A program made the translations under genes and the position numbers. A DNA stretch of 64,000 nt from Chimaeribacter californicus (GTDB lineage Bacteria; Pseudomonadota; Gammaproteobacteria; Enterobacterales; Enterobacteriaceae), in the NCBI RefSeq assembly GCF_002858675.1, contig NZ_PJZF01000016.1:1-64000 (forward strand), written 5' to 3'. The notes under the pieces were generated by a model, which saw nothing but the letters and a program-made list of their open reading frames with translations, ran no database searches and was not told the origin of the DNA. Shown piece by piece: positions 38,441 through 49,621 of the stretch; the stretch's first letter is position 1; each line of letters opens with the position of its first letter.

Positions 38441-39157
38441 ATGCGTCCAGCAGGCCGTAATGCACACCAGGTGCGCCCCCTCACTTTCACCCGCAACTAC
38501 ACCAAACATGCTGAAGGTTCAGTGCTGGTGGAATTTGGTGAGACCAAAGTACTGTGCACCGCAACGGTGGAAGAGGGCGTGCCGCGCTTCCTGAAAGGAC
38601 AGGGCCAGGGATGGATCACCGCTGAATATGGCATGCTGCCGCGTTCAACCCATACCCGTAACCCGCGTGAAGCGGCCAAGGGCAAACAGGGCGGCCGTAC
38701 CCTGGAGATTCAGCGCCTGATTGCGCGTTCGCTGCGTGCCGCGGTTGACCTGAAAAAGCTGGGCGAGTTCACCATCACCCTCGACTGCGATGTATTGCAG
38801 GCTGACGGCGGCACGCGCACGGCATCCATCAGCGGTGCTTGTGTGGCGCTGGCCGATGCGCTGAATGCGCTGGTAGCCGCCCGCAAGCTGAAAGCGAACC
38901 CGATGAAAGGGCTGGTTGCTGCCGTGTCCGTGGGGATCGTTAAAGGCGAAGCGCTTTGCGACCTGGAATATGTCGAAGACTCCGCCGCAGAAACTGACAT
39001 GAATGTGGTGATGACCGAAGATGGCCGCATGATTGAAGTGCAGGGTACCGCCGAAGGCGAGCCGTTCAGCCATGAGGAGTTGCTCTCCCTGCTGGCGCTG
39101 GCGCGCGAGGGGATTGATACTATTTTCACAGCGCAGAAAGCGGCGCTTGAGCAATAA
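38441..39157 (+). CDS. rph: Ribonuclease PH
   Basis: RNase PH is a phosphate-dependent 3'-5' exonuclease that trims tRNA 3' ends and degrades structured RNA. The 238-residue protein begins [21 protein letters not shown]; the ATG at 38441, after CCGGAGATCAATCC, gives the standard length, while an in-frame upstream ATG does not. Conserved [11 protein letters not shown], the phosphate-site block [18 protein letters not shown] and [16 protein letters not shown] are intact. Unlike E. coli K-12, the C-terminus is full length with no frameshift, so translation should couple properly to the pyrE attenuator. Confidence 0.98.
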   Translation: MRPAGRNAHQVRPLTFTRNYTKHAEGSVLVEFGETKVLCTATVEEGVPRFLKGQGQGWITAEYGMLPRSTHTRNPREAAKGKQGGRTLEIQRLIARSLRAAVDLKKLGEFTITLDCDVLQADGGTRTASISGACVALADALNALVAARKLKANPMKGLVAAVSVGIVKGEALCDLEYVEDSAAETDMNVVMTEDGRMIEVQGTAEGEPFSHEELLSLLALAREGIDTIFTAQKAALEQ

Positions 39158-39164
39158 GATTTTT

Positions 39165-39189
39165 AAGGCGGCGATGAGTCGCCTTTTTT
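39165..39189 (+). terminator. pyrE attenuator hairpin
   Basis: AAGGCG / CGCCTT with a 9-base loop and a T run begins 8 bases after the rph stop. In E. coli the rph-pyrE hairpin is the UTP-sensed attenuator: ribosomes closely following polymerase at low UTP prevent termination. Position and shape match. Confidence 0.9.
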
Positions 39190-39240
39190 ATGGCCCATTT
39201 GCGGGGCATGTGCGATCAGTCATTAATGAGGAGAGAGACC

Positions 39241-39882
39241 ATGAAAGCCTATCAGCGCACATTTATTGAGTTCGCGCTTAATAAACAGGTTTTGAAGTTC
39301 GGCGAATTTACCTTGAAATCGGGCCGTACCAGCCCCTACTTCTTTAATGCCGGCCTGTTTAATACCGGGCGTGATTTGGCGCTGCTGGGGCGCTTCTATG
39401 CAGAAGCCCTGATGGACTCCGGAATTGATTTTGACCTGGTGTTCGGGCCGGCCTACAAAGGCATTCCGATTGCGACCACGACCGCAGTGGCATTGGCCGA
39501 GCATCATGAGCGCGATGTGCCTTACTGTTTCAACCGCAAAGAAGCCAAGGATCATGGCGAAGGCGGCACGCTGGTAGGCAGCCCGCTGCAGGGGCGCGTG
39601 ATGCTGGTGGACGATGTGATAACCGCCGGGACGGCCATCCGTGAGTCGATGGAGATCATCAATGCGCAGGGTGCGACACTGGCCGGCGTGTTGATCTCGC
39701 TGGATCGCCAGGAGCGCGGACGTGCCGAGATCTCTGCTATTCAGGAAGTGGAGCGCGACTATCACTGCAAAGTGATTTCTATCATTACGCTCAATGATCT
39801 GATCGTCTACCTCGAAGAGAAACCGGAGATGGCTGACCATCTTGCGGCAGTGCGCGCCTATCGCCAGCAGTACGGCGTCTGA
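39241..39882 (+). CDS. pyrE: Orotate phosphoribosyltransferase
   Basis: PyrE joins orotate to PRPP to form OMP in pyrimidine synthesis. The 213 residues equal E. coli. The PRPP-binding motif [13 protein letters not shown] (about residues 120-132) and the flexible catalytic loop [11 protein letters not shown] are intact. I start at the ATG at 39241, preceded by GAGGAGAGAGACC; the frame is open further upstream but through the attenuator. It is co-transcribed with rph and controlled by the attenuator between them. Confidence 0.98.
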   Translation: MKAYQRTFIEFALNKQVLKFGEFTLKSGRTSPYFFNAGLFNTGRDLALLGRFYAEALMDSGIDFDLVFGPAYKGIPIATTTAVALAEHHERDVPYCFNRKEAKDHGEGGTLVGSPLQGRVMLVDDVITAGTAIRESMEIINAQGATLAGVLISLDRQERGRAEISAIQEVERDYHCKVISIITLNDLIVYLEEKPEMADHLAAVRAYRQQYGV

Positions 39883-39903
39883 GTCCGGCACGCTGCCGGG
39901 TAT

Positions 39904-39927
39904 AAAAAAGGGCCTTACGGCCCTTTT
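39904..39927. terminator. Bidirectional terminator, pyrE / slmA
   Basis: The stem AAAAGGGCC / GGCCCTTTT with a TTAC loop lies in the 57-bp gap between two converging genes and can serve both. Confidence 0.92.
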
Positions 39928-39939
39928 CTTATTTCAGCG

Positions 39940-40533
39940 TCACTGCAACTGGCTGGCGATCAGCGGCCAGCGGTGATCAAAGTCTTGCGTCGGCCGGTAG
40001 CGGAAATCAGAACGGACATAGCGCGACAGCATCCCTTCGCAGAGTGCCAGCATCTGGCTGACCAGCAGCGCCTCGTCATGACTGAACGCCGTTCCCTCAC
40101 GCAATTTACGTTCGCGTAGCACTTGCCGTAACTGCGCCTCAATCCGTTCAAACAACTGATTGATGCGGGCCTGCAACCGGTCTTGTTCAAACATCAGCGC
40201 ATGGCCGGTCATGATACGGGTCAGGCCTGGGTTACGCTCCGCAAAACCAAGAATTAATAACAGGATCAGGCGCAGCCGGGCAAGGGTCTCTTTTTCATCC
40301 TGCAAAATCAGGTTGATACGGCTGATCAGGCTGTCTTCAATAAACTCAATCAGGCTGTCAAACATCTTGGTCTTGCTGGGAAAATGCCGGTACAGTGCCG
40401 CTTCGGAAACGCCCACGGTGGCGGCGAGTTTGGCGGTGGTGATGCGCTGACTACCGTCACTGGATTCCAGCATCTGGGCCAGAGCCTGTAAAATTTCCTC
40501 GCGCCGGTTCCTTTTATTTTCTTTTTCTGCCAT
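39940..40533 (-). CDS. slmA: Nucleoid occlusion factor SlmA
   Basis: SlmA is a TetR-fold DNA-binding protein. When bound to its chromosomal sites it blocks FtsZ assembly over the nucleoid. The 197-residue protein (198 in E. coli) has the N-terminal helix-turn-helix [31 protein letters not shown] (about residues 36-66, quoted in part). A basic start, [15 protein letters not shown], precedes it. It lies 166 bp downstream of dut in the same direction. Confidence 0.97.
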   Translation of the reverse strand: MAEKENKRNRREEILQALAQMLESSDGSQRITTAKLAATVGVSEAALYRHFPSKTKMFDSLIEFIEDSLISRINLILQDEKETLARLRLILLLILGFAERNPGLTRIMTGHALMFEQDRLQARINQLFERIEAQLRQVLRERKLREGTAFSHDEALLVSQMLALCEGMLSRYVRSDFRYRPTQDFDHRWPLIASQLQ

Positions 40534-40699
40534 ATCCAGAGAGATCCTTGCTAATAACGGCGTTAATCAACGAAAACCCACAACCTTGCCGCATGAGTTC
40601 AGAAAACTCTGCGGCTTATAAAAAGAGAAGTAATGAGTGGCAGGTATTTTTAGGTAAAGCGGTGTTCACTGTCGCGGACGGGCACGACGCGCTACAGGA

Positions 40700-41155
40700 T
40701 TACTGGCGGCCGGAGTGGCCGAAACCGCCTTCGCCCCGTTCGCTGCTGTCAAACGCGTCAACAAGGTTGAACTCTGCCTGAACCACCGGCACAAACACCA
40801 TCTGTGCAATACGCTCGCCCGGCTCAACAGTGAAGGCGGTCTGGCTGCGGTTCCACACCGACACCATCAGTTGCCCCTGATAGTCAGAGTCAATCAGGCC
40901 CACCAGGTTGCCCAGTACCACGCCATGTTTATGGCCCAGCCCGGAACGCGGCAGGATCACCGCCGCCAGTGAGGCATCAGCGATATGGATGGCCAGGCCG
41001 GTCGGCAGCAGGGCTGTCTGGCCCGGTGCCAGTTCAACGGCCGCGTCCAGGCAGGCGCGCAGGTCAAGGCCGGCGGAGCCGGGGGTGGCGTAAGTCGGTA
41101 AGGGGAAGTCCTGACCAATACGCGGATCAAGAATCTTTACGTCGATTTTTTTCAT
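40700..41155 (-). CDS. dut: Deoxyuridine 5'-triphosphate nucleotidohydrolase (dUTPase)
   Basis: Dut hydrolyses dUTP to dUMP, keeping uracil out of DNA and supplying dTMP synthesis. The 151-residue trimeric-type enzyme has all five motifs: [42 protein letters not shown] and the C-terminal arm [13 protein letters not shown] start at the ATG at 41155; another ATG directly adjoins it (41158). The start lies inside the end of coaBC (29-bp overlap), so the two are translationally coupled. Confidence 0.98.
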   Translation of the reverse strand: MKKIDVKILDPRIGQDFPLPTYATPGSAGLDLRACLDAAVELAPGQTALLPTGLAIHIADASLAAVILPRSGLGHKHGVVLGNLVGLIDSDYQGQLMVSVWNRSQTAFTVEPGERIAQMVFVPVVQAEFNLVDAFDSSERGEGGFGHSGRQ

Positions 41156-42350
41156 CATAACGGCTGACAATCTCGTCTAGTAACTGTTGGCCAAGGAGGG
41201 TTTTATCAGCGTGCGGCAAACGCACATCCCCTTGCTGCCAAAAAAGGTGCAGGGCGTTGGTATCGCTATTGAAACCATGCCCGGCCAGTGAAATATCGTT
41301 AGCGCAAATCAGGTCGAGGTTTTTGCGTATCAATTTTTGTCGCGCGTATTCTTCCACATTCTGGGTTTCGGCGGCAAATCCCACGACAAACGGGCGACGT
41401 ACCGCCATCGCGGCGACACCGGCCACGATGTCCGGGTTTTTGACCATTTTCAGCGTGATTTCATCGCCTTGCTTTTTGATTTTCTCCGGGGACACTTGGG
41501 CGGCGCGGTAGTCTGCCACTGCGGCACACCCGATAAAAATCTGCTGGTCGCCAGCCTGTTTCATCACTTCCTGTTCCATCTCTAATGCGCTGGTGACGTC
41601 AACGCGGGTCACCCCCGGCGGGGTCGGCAGAGACACCGGCCCGGCCACCAGCGTGACCTGAGCACCGCGTGCGGCGGCCGCCTGGGCGATGGCAAACCCC
41701 ATTTTGCCGGAGCTGTAGTTGCTGATGAAACGCACCGGGTCCAGCGCTTCGCGCGTCGGGCCGGCGGTGAGCATTATCTTCAGGTGTTGCAGATCCTTTA
41801 CGGGCGAGAAGTGTTGCACCGCCCGTTCGACGATCTCCAAAGGATCGAGCATCCGGCCGGGGCCGACATCCCCACAGGCCTGGCTGCCGCTGTCCGGCCC
41901 CCATAACAGGACGCCGCGCTGCGCCAGTGTCGCCAGGTTGGCCTGCGTGGCGGGCGCACGGTACATCTGCTGGTTCATGGCCGGTACGGCGGCAACCGGG
42001 GCCGCGGTGGCCAGGCAGACGGTGGTCAGCAGGTCATTGGCCATGCCGGCGGTGACGCGTGCCAGCAGATCGGCAGTCGCCGGCGCCATGATCACCAAAT
42101 CAGCCCATTTTCCAAGCTCAATGTGCCCCATTGCCGCTTCGGCTGCCGGGTCCAGCAGGTCATCTGACACCGGGTGGCCGGAGACCGCCTGCAGGCTGAG
42201 TGGGGTAATAAAGGCCTTGGCGGCGCTGGTCAGCACCACCCGCACCTCGGCGCCGCGATCCCGCAGCCGGCGCACCAGCTCAGGGGATTTATAAGCCGCG
42301 ATACCGCCGCTGACGCCAAGCACAATATGTTTACCGGTAAGTCCCGCCAT
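41127..42350 (-). CDS. coaBC: Bifunctional phosphopantothenoylcysteine decarboxylase/synthetase
   Basis: CoaBC makes 4'-phosphopantetheine for coenzyme A. The C-terminal CoaB half adds cysteine to phosphopantothenate using CTP, and the N-terminal FMN-bound CoaC half decarboxylates the product. Motifs are [20 protein letters not shown] and [14 protein letters not shown] with the catalytic Cys. CoaB has [24 protein letters not shown] and [10 protein letters not shown]. The ATG at 42350 gives 407 residues (E. coli 406); the frame is open upstream, with an alternative ATG at 42374. It overlaps dut. Confidence 0.97.
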   Translation of the reverse strand: MAGLTGKHIVLGVSGGIAAYKSPELVRRLRDRGAEVRVVLTSAAKAFITPLSLQAVSGHPVSDDLLDPAAEAAMGHIELGKWADLVIMAPATADLLARVTAGMANDLLTTVCLATAAPVAAVPAMNQQMYRAPATQANLATLAQRGVLLWGPDSGSQACGDVGPGRMLDPLEIVERAVQHFSPVKDLQHLKIMLTAGPTREALDPVRFISNYSSGKMGFAIAQAAAARGAQVTLVAGPVSLPTPPGVTRVDVTSALEMEQEVMKQAGDQQIFIGCAAVADYRAAQVSPEKIKKQGDEITLKMVKNPDIVAGVAAMAVRRPFVVGFAAETQNVEEYARQKLIRKNLDLICANDISLAGHGFNSDTNALHLFWQQGDVRLPHADKTLLGQQLLDEIVSRYDEKNRRKDS

Positions 42351-42542
42351 TATGGTTGTCCGATTTTCAGCCATTAATGCGCGCATTTTAGCATAACCAC
42401 CGGGCAGAACCGCTACCGCGTCCGGCCCATGGCCGGGAAAGATAAAGTCTGGAAAGCGGCTCGCAAAGTCAGCCACCGGGTGTCGCGTTCCGTGGGACTA
42501 TCGCTATGATGGCGCTCTTAAACCGGGAGGAGGGCAAGAGGA

Positions 42543-43208
42543 ATGGCCTGGAATGAGGGCATGCCACCGCGTGAAAAGCTGCTGAAATACGGCGCAGGGC
42601 ACTTAACGGATGAGGAGTTGCTGGTGATTTTTTTACGCACCGGCTACCCCGGCACGCATGTCACGGTACTGGCGCGGCAATTAATGGCGGAGTTCGGTTC
42701 CCTCCATGCGCTGATGACAGCCGATTATTCAAGACTGGCGGGTTGCGACGGCATCGGCGAAGCGAAATATGCCCAGATAAGCGCGGTGTCTGAACTGGCG
42801 CGGCGCAGTGTTATCCGTCATCTGGCCTGCGGCGATGCCCTGCGTTCACCGGAGGTGGTGACGCGTTATATCCAGGGAGTATTGGCGCGCCGTGAACGGG
42901 AGATTTTCCTTGTGCTGTTTCTGGACAATCAACACCGGCTGATTCGCCATGAAGAGATGTTTGCTGGTACTATTGATTGCGTCGAGATCCATCCACGGGA
43001 AATTGTCCGGGAAGCAATGAAGGCTAATGCAGCCGCGTTAATTCTCGCGCATAATCACCCGTCGGGTAAGGCTGAACCCAGCCAGGCCGACAGAATAATA
43101 ACCGAACAGGTGATAAAAGCCTGCCAATTACTCGATATCCGCGTGCTGGACCATCTGGTGATCGGTAATGGTGAATCGGTCTCTTTCGCCGCGCGCGGCT
43201 GGATTTGA
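42543..43208 (+). CDS. radC: RadC family JAMM-motif protein
   Basis: RadC (YicR) is a conserved protein with an N-terminal helix-hairpin-helix region ([15 protein letters not shown]) and a C-terminal JAB1/MPN metalloprotease-like domain. The JAMM zinc motif is intact: His170, His172 and Asp183 in HNHPSG followed by SQAD. The DNA-repair role once proposed is not supported, and the function is unknown. The 221 residues match E. coli (222). The start has a strong ribosome site (GGGAGGAGGGCAAGAGGA). It precedes the rpmB promoter. Confidence 0.95.
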   Translation: MAWNEGMPPREKLLKYGAGHLTDEELLVIFLRTGYPGTHVTVLARQLMAEFGSLHALMTADYSRLAGCDGIGEAKYAQISAVSELARRSVIRHLACGDALRSPEVVTRYIQGVLARREREIFLVLFLDNQHRLIRHEEMFAGTIDCVEIHPREIVREAMKANAAALILAHNHPSGKAEPSQADRIITEQVIKACQLLDIRVLDHLVIGNGESVSFAARGWI

Positions 43209-43251
43209 GCCCTTTTTTCGCGATCCTTCGGGATCTTTAGCTGTTCGGGAC

Positions 43252-43280
43252 TTGAGCACATACGCTTCAGAGCGTATACT
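43252..43280 (+). promoter_or_regulatory. rpmBG promoter
   Basis: TTGAGC (43252-43257) and TATACT (43275-43280) are 17 bp apart, close to the sigma-70 consensus. Transcription would start near 43287, giving a leader of about 183 bases before rpmB. Confidence 0.75.
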
Positions 43281-43313
43281 ACGCCACCTTTGAGAATCTT
43301 GGGTTTGGCGTTA

Positions 43314-43404
43314 AGAGCCTATCTCAGCAGGTTTCTGACCTGATGACGGTTTTTACACCTGATGATGACGAGTCTTCTCAGTGAAATTTGCTGAGATGGG
43401 CTCT
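43314..43404 (+). promoter_or_regulatory. Structured 5' leader of rpmB with two alternative pairings
   Basis: AGAGCCTATCTCAGCA (43314-43329) pairs with TGCTGAGATGGGCTCT (43389-43404) over 16 bp, one being a G-U pair. The right arm can instead pair locally: TCTCAG (43376-43381) with CTGAGA (43391-43396). Inside are a small hairpin CAGGT / ACCTG (43328-43342) and two similar ACCTGATGA blocks (43338-43346 and 43357-43365). The layout suggests a regulatory leader, perhaps for autogenous control by L28; see finding. Confidence 0.6.
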
Positions 43405-43448
43405 AAAGCCTGACGAGGCGGCCAAATCCTATACGAAGCTCGAGCTGA

Positions 43449-43706
<258 letters not shown>

Positions 43707-43714
43707 GGAACTGA

Positions 43715-43885
<171 letters not shown>

Positions 43886-43900
43886 TTTTAGTGGATTAAT

Positions 43901-43928
43901 AAAAAACCCGGCTTCGGCCGGGTTTTTT
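43901..43928 (+). terminator. rpmBG terminator
   Basis: AAAAAACCCGGC-TTCG-GCCGGGTTTTTT is a perfect hairpin with a stable tetraloop and T run, 15 bases after rpmG. Confidence 0.96.
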
Positions 43929-44000
43929 GTTTTTATGAAGCCGCCACAGGCACCCAGCCTGACGGGGCGGCGTTTATCAGTTCAGTAAACGGGAGCCTGC

Positions 44001-44810
44001 ATGCCTGAATTACCTGAAGTTGAAACCAGCCGCCGCGGCATCGAGCCTTTCATGGTCGGCCATACCATTCAACATGCCATTGTCCGCAACAGCCGCCTGC
44101 GCTGGCCGGTCTCCACCGAGATCATGGCGTTAAGCGACCAGCCGGTGCTCAGCGTGCAGCGCCGGGCCAAATACCTGCTGATTGAGCTGCCGCGTGGCTG
44201 GATTATCGTGCATCTCGGGATGTCCGGCAGCTTGCGGATGCTGCGGGAAGAGCACGAACCAGGCAAACATGACCATGTCGATCTGGTGATGGATAACGGC
44301 TACGTGCTGCGTTACACCGACCCGCGCCGCTTCGGTGCCTGGCTGTGGTGTGAAGACCTGACCACCAGCAATGTGCTCGCCCATCTGGGGCCGGAGCCGC
44401 TGGATGATGAGTTCTCCGCAGAGTATCTGTTTGAAAAATCGCGTAATAAGCGCACGCTGGTCAAACCCTGGCTGATGGATAACAAACTGGTGGTGGGCGT
44501 GGGGAACATCTATGCCAGCGAATCGCTGTTTATGGCCGGGATTGCACCGGACCGGGCGGCCGGTTCCCTGTCACACAGTGAAGCTGCGCTGCTGGTGACC
44601 ACCATCAAAGCGGTGCTGCAACGCTCGATTGAGCAGGGCGGGACGACGCTGCGTGATTTTCTTCAGTCGGACGGCAAACCGGGCTATTTCGCCCAGGAGC
44701 TGCAGGTGTATGGCCGGGCGGGTGAGCCTTGCCGGGTGTGCGGTTCACTGATTGAATCCGCACGCCACGGGCAGCGCAGCACCTTCTTCTGCCCGCGTTG
44801 CCAGCAGTAG
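44001..44810 (+). CDS. mutM: Formamidopyrimidine-DNA glycosylase MutM (Fpg)
   Basis: MutM removes 8-oxoguanine and formamidopyrimidines from DNA and nicks the site by beta,delta-elimination. The mature N-terminus PELPEVE supplies the catalytic proline (Pro2) and Glu3. The C-terminal zinc finger has Cys244, Cys247, Cys264 and Cys267. The 269 residues match E. coli. The start ATG follows GGGAGCCTGC. Its stop directly abuts the 3' end of coaD on the other strand (44810/44811), leaving no room for a separate terminator. Confidence 0.98.
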   Translation: MPELPEVETSRRGIEPFMVGHTIQHAIVRNSRLRWPVSTEIMALSDQPVLSVQRRAKYLLIELPRGWIIVHLGMSGSLRMLREEHEPGKHDHVDLVMDNGYVLRYTDPRRFGAWLWCEDLTTSNVLAHLGPEPLDDEFSAEYLFEKSRNKRTLVKPWLMDNKLVVGVGNIYASESLFMAGIAPDRAAGSLSHSEAALLVTTIKAVLQRSIEQGGTTLRDFLQSDGKPGYFAQELQVYGRAGEPCRVCGSLIESARHGQRSTFFCPRCQQ

Positions 44811-46068
<1,258 letters not shown>

Positions 46069-46072
<4 letters not shown>

Positions 46073-47346
46073 TGGCTCCGGGGCGGCAGGTAAGGCTCCA
46101 GCAGATGCAGCAGACGCTGGAGCGCCCCCTGATTCTGGTGCAGCACCTCAACGGCATGGCGGCCATAGTAGAGACGGTAATCTTCATCGGTCAGCAGAGT
46201 GGTGATCTCTTTCACCAGCGTTTCAGCATCGTTGACGGTGATCAGGCCGTCGGCCTCACTCAGCTTGGTACAGATATCTTTGAAATTAAAGGTGTGTGGC
46301 CCCATCAGCACCGGAATGGCATGGGCCGCTGCTTCCAGCGGGTTATGGCCGCCGCGCGGAACCAGGCTGCCGCCGACAAACGCGAGGTCGGCAATGCCGT
46401 ACAGCAGCATCAGCTCGCCCATGGTATCGCCAATTACTACCTGGGTGCCGCTGTTCGGCAATTCGCCGCTGCTGCGCAGGGTATAGCTCATGCCGGCTTT
46501 GGCGGTGAGATCTTTGGCGGTGGAGAAGCGTTCAGGATGGCGCGGCACCAGAATCAGCAACAGATTAGGGAACTGGGCGAGCAACTGGCGATGCGCCTGC
46601 AACAGCACGCTCTCTTCCCCCTCATGGGTGCTGGTGGCGATCCACACCGGGCGATGCGGCGCCCACTGGCGACGCAAGGAGACCGCGCGTACTGCCAGTT
46701 CCGGCGTGACCGAAATATCGAATTTCAGGCTGCCGGTCACCGCCAGCTGGCTGCGTTTCAGCCCCAGCTCAATAAAGCGTTCACCATCTTCCTGATTTTG
46801 CGCGGCAATCAGCGTAATGCGGCGCAGCAGGGTTTTCATGAACCCGCCAATTTTCTGATAACCGGCGGCGGAACGGGCGGAGAGGCGGGCATTGGCAATC
46901 ACCAGCGGGATCTCCCGCTGGTGCAGCGCACTGATCAGGTTAGGCCACAGCTCGGTTTCCATCACAATCACCAGCTTAGGGCTGACGCTGTTCAGGAAGC
47001 GGTTTACCGATCCCGGCAGATCATAGGGCAGGTACACATGGTGCACGTCTTTGCCGAAGGCCGACTGCACACGCTCGGAACCTGTCGGGGTCATTGTGGT
47101 CACAGTAATCGGCAATGAGGGGTAGCGGTGGCGCAGGGCGCGGACTAACGGGATCGCCGCCAGCGTTTCACCAACCGACACCGAATGCAGCATGATGCCG
47201 CCGGGTATTACTTTTCCTTCGCAGAAGCCATAGCGCTCTGCCCAGCGTTTGCGGTAAGCCGGGGATTTGCGACTACGTAACAGTAAGCGAATCCAGATCA
47301 GGGGTTGGATGAGGTAGAGTAATACCTGATATAAACGCAGCAACAT
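46069..47346 (-). CDS. waaA: Kdo transferase WaaA
   Basis: WaaA attaches Kdo residues from CMP-Kdo to lipid IVA, the first committed step of the LPS inner core. The 425-residue protein equals E. coli in length when started at the ATG at 47346 ([20 protein letters not shown], an N-terminal membrane anchor). [19 protein letters not shown] and METELWPNL mark the acceptor half, and [20 protein letters not shown] the CMP-Kdo-binding half. The frame is open for 14 further codons upstream without a good start. It is divergent from a GT9 gene. Confidence 0.97.
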
Positions 47347-47468
47347 TCTATCAAATTCATTTATATGGGGTAGCGTGAATAGTATCATACCTGCCGCCGA
47401 AAGGCGCTATCTTGCGCAGTCCGGGCGGGTGTCCGGGGCAGGCGACACTTTTTGCCGTAAAGGATAAA

Positions 47469-48485
47469 ATGAAAAATATACTGATTATCCGCCGGGATAA
47501 TATTGGTGATCTGGTTTGTACTACGCCGTTAATCGAAGGGGTGAAAACCGTTTATCCGCAGGCAACGATCTCTTTGTTGATTAATTCCGTCAGTAAGGAT
47601 GTCGTTAAGAACAATCCCCATGTTGATCATCTTTTTATCTATAAAAAAGCCAAGCACCGCGATAAAAACCAGTCCGCGCTGGGCGTATATCTGGAGCGCG
47701 CCGCCATTCTGCTGAAATTACGCCGGGTAAAGTTTGACGCGGTAATTCTGGCCAATCCGTCGCCGTGCAAATATAGCCTGCAACTGGCGCGAATGGTGGG
47801 AGCGAAAAATATAATCGGCGCCGATCTGGGGCGTAAAGAAATAGCCCGGCCTTTCGGCAAATCAGACTTTTCCGGCCATCATCAGGTTGAGCGCACCTTC
47901 AGTTATTTAAAGGCCATCACGGATACCCCGCCGCCGATCCCGGCGGTGCGCGTCTACCCCACTGCGGACGAACTCACTGAGGCGGCCCGCCGCCGGGCCG
48001 CGTTGCTGCCGCCGGTGCAGAAACTCTATGGCATACACATCAGCAGCCGCAGCCCGAAACGCCGCTGGCCGGTTGAGCGTTATGCCGAGGTGATCGCGCG
48101 TATCGTGCAGCAGCCGGATGCCGGCGTGCTGATCTTCTGGTCGCCCCAGGGCACCCTGTCGCCCGATGACATCGGCGACCAGGCGCGGGCCGAGGCGCTG
48201 ATGGCGCAATGCGGCTCAGACCGGGTCGCACTCTACCCGACCGCCTCGGTGCGGGAAGTGATTGCCGGTTTCAGCCTGTGTAACCCGATTCTGTGCAGCG
48301 ACGGCGGGCAGATGCATCTGGCATCGGCGCTCGGGAAAAATACCGTGGTGTTTTTCGGGGATACGGATAAAGCCGCATGGCACCCGTGGTCAGGCGAGTA
48401 CCATATTCTCCAGACCGCGTCTGGTGAATGTCAGGATATCAGCGTGGATGAGGCGTGGCAGGCGCTGGAAAAAAGCGCCCGGTAA
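47469..48485 (+). CDS. GT9 (heptosyltransferase-family) LPS glycosyltransferase
   Basis: A 338-residue member of glycosyltransferase family 9, which uses ADP-heptose or related donors. It begins MKNILIIRRDNIGDLVCTTPLI, the family N-terminal motif. The donor-side block, LCSDGGQMHLASALGKNTVVFFGDTD, has the usual DxGxxHLAxAL pattern. The ATG at 47469 has AAAGGATAAA upstream. It is transcribed opposite to the neighbouring waaA and wabH genes, so it stands alone. The linkage it makes is unknown; WaaQ-like core heptosyltransfer is the simplest guess. Confidence 0.85.
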   Translation: MKNILIIRRDNIGDLVCTTPLIEGVKTVYPQATISLLINSVSKDVVKNNPHVDHLFIYKKAKHRDKNQSALGVYLERAAILLKLRRVKFDAVILANPSPCKYSLQLARMVGAKNIIGADLGRKEIARPFGKSDFSGHHQVERTFSYLKAITDTPPPIPAVRVYPTADELTEAARRRAALLPPVQKLYGIHISSRSPKRRWPVERYAEVIARIVQQPDAGVLIFWSPQGTLSPDDIGDQARAEALMAQCGSDRVALYPTASVREVIAGFSLCNPILCSDGGQMHLASALGKNTVVFFGDTDKAAWHPWSGEYHILQTASGECQDISVDEAWQALEKSAR

Positions 48486-48508
48486 AAAACGGCAGGTTTT
48501 GCCTGCCG
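48484..48508 (-). terminator. Terminator downstream of wabH
   Basis: Read leftward, CGGCAGGC-AAAA-CCTGCCG... is followed by six T (A run at 48484-48489). It lies in the 34-bp gap between two converging genes. Confidence 0.85.
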
Positions 48509-48519
48509 GTAATCGCTCG

Positions 48520-49620
48520 TCAGCCGTGGTAAAGATCCAGATAACGGCGGCAAATCGCCTGAATGCTGTATTTTTGCAGCGCCTCTTCCCGGATCGGCAG
48601 CGGCTGCGTAAAGCCTTCGCGGATTTTCTCCGCCAGTGCCTCCTCCGTAAGCGCCGACAGGCCCCGGGCCATGCCGGTACTTTCCAGAATTTCATGCGGG
48701 CCGCCGGGGCAGTCAGTACTCACGACCGGCGTACCGCAGATCAGCGCCTCCACCAGCACATTGCCAAACCCTTCATTATCCGAGCTGAGCACCAGCAGTG
48801 AGGCGTGTTTAATCAGCGGGAACGGGTTCGCCCGGAAGCCCATGAAAATCACCCGGTCAGCGATACCGAGCTGCTGCGCCAGGTTTTTGATGGCGGCCGT
48901 GCGGGCATCGCTGCCGGTACCGGCCAGCAGCAGCGGGGCAGTGATGCCGGAAAGGGCGTAAGCCTTCAGCAGCCGGTCATGGCGCTTCTGTTCATGGAAA
49001 CGCCCGACGTGAATCAGGTACGGCTTTCCGGCCCATTCACAGGGTTCCGCGGCGAGCTGCCGGATGGCGTCAATATCGAACGGGTTATTGATCACCTCAC
49101 TGGCTTTCAATGTCAGCCCCAGGTTAGCGGTCAAATCCTCTGCCACCGCCTGAGACACGGAAATCATATTTTGATGCTGATAGACCTGCATCATCTTCCG
49201 CTTTTTCAGCCAGCGATCCAGCCCGGTGCGGTGGCCCAGATAGGTGCGGGAGAGCACACCATGCACGCAGAACCAGAGGCGGTCGCTGCCCAGCACCCGG
49301 CTGCGGCGCACGATGCGATCGGTTTTGTGCAGGTTGGAGATCGCCAGATCAAAGCGGCCGTGCGATTTTTCCAGTTGGCGGAGAACGGTATCCAGCGCGG
49401 CAGCGCGGCGTGACAATTCAGTAACCTTGCGCCACGGTGCGCGGCTGGTATCGGCAATCACCTGATAGTGAATCCCGGCCGGGATCGGATACGCACAGAC
49501 ATCCTGCAAGGAGAGCAGCGTTATCTGGTGGCCCATCTTCTGCATCCCCTCACACAGCGTCAGCACCACTTTTTCCGCGCCGCCGCCGCCGAGGCCATCG
49601 ATCATCATTACTATGCGCAT
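48520..49620 (-). CDS. wabH: GT4 LPS core glycosyltransferase, WabH-like
   Basis: A 366-residue GT4 (GT-B fold) enzyme. It starts RIVMMIDGLGGGGAEKVVLTL, with the donor-site segment SLLVLSSDNEGFGNVLVEALICGTPVVSTDCPGG (the E-x7-E motif). WabH in Klebsiella adds GlcNAc to the core galacturonic acid placed by WabG, and the gene lies directly after a WabG-like gene as it does there. The symbol therefore rests on family plus synteny, not on a known specificity. It is the last gene of the leftward waaQ-wabG-wabH unit. Confidence 0.75.
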   Translation of the reverse strand: MRIVMMIDGLGGGGAEKVVLTLCEGMQKMGHQITLLSLQDVCAYPIPAGIHYQVIADTSRAPWRKVTELSRRAAALDTVLRQLEKSHGRFDLAISNLHKTDRIVRRSRVLGSDRLWFCVHGVLSRTYLGHRTGLDRWLKKRKMMQVYQHQNMISVSQAVAEDLTANLGLTLKASEVINNPFDIDAIRQLAAEPCEWAGKPYLIHVGRFHEQKRHDRLLKAYALSGITAPLLLAGTGSDARTAAIKNLAQQLGIADRVIFMGFRANPFPLIKHASLLVLSSDNEGFGNVLVEALICGTPVVSTDCPGGPHEILESTGMARGLSALTEEALAEKIREGFTQPLPIREEALQKYSIQAICRRYLDLYHG

Positions 49621-49621
49621 A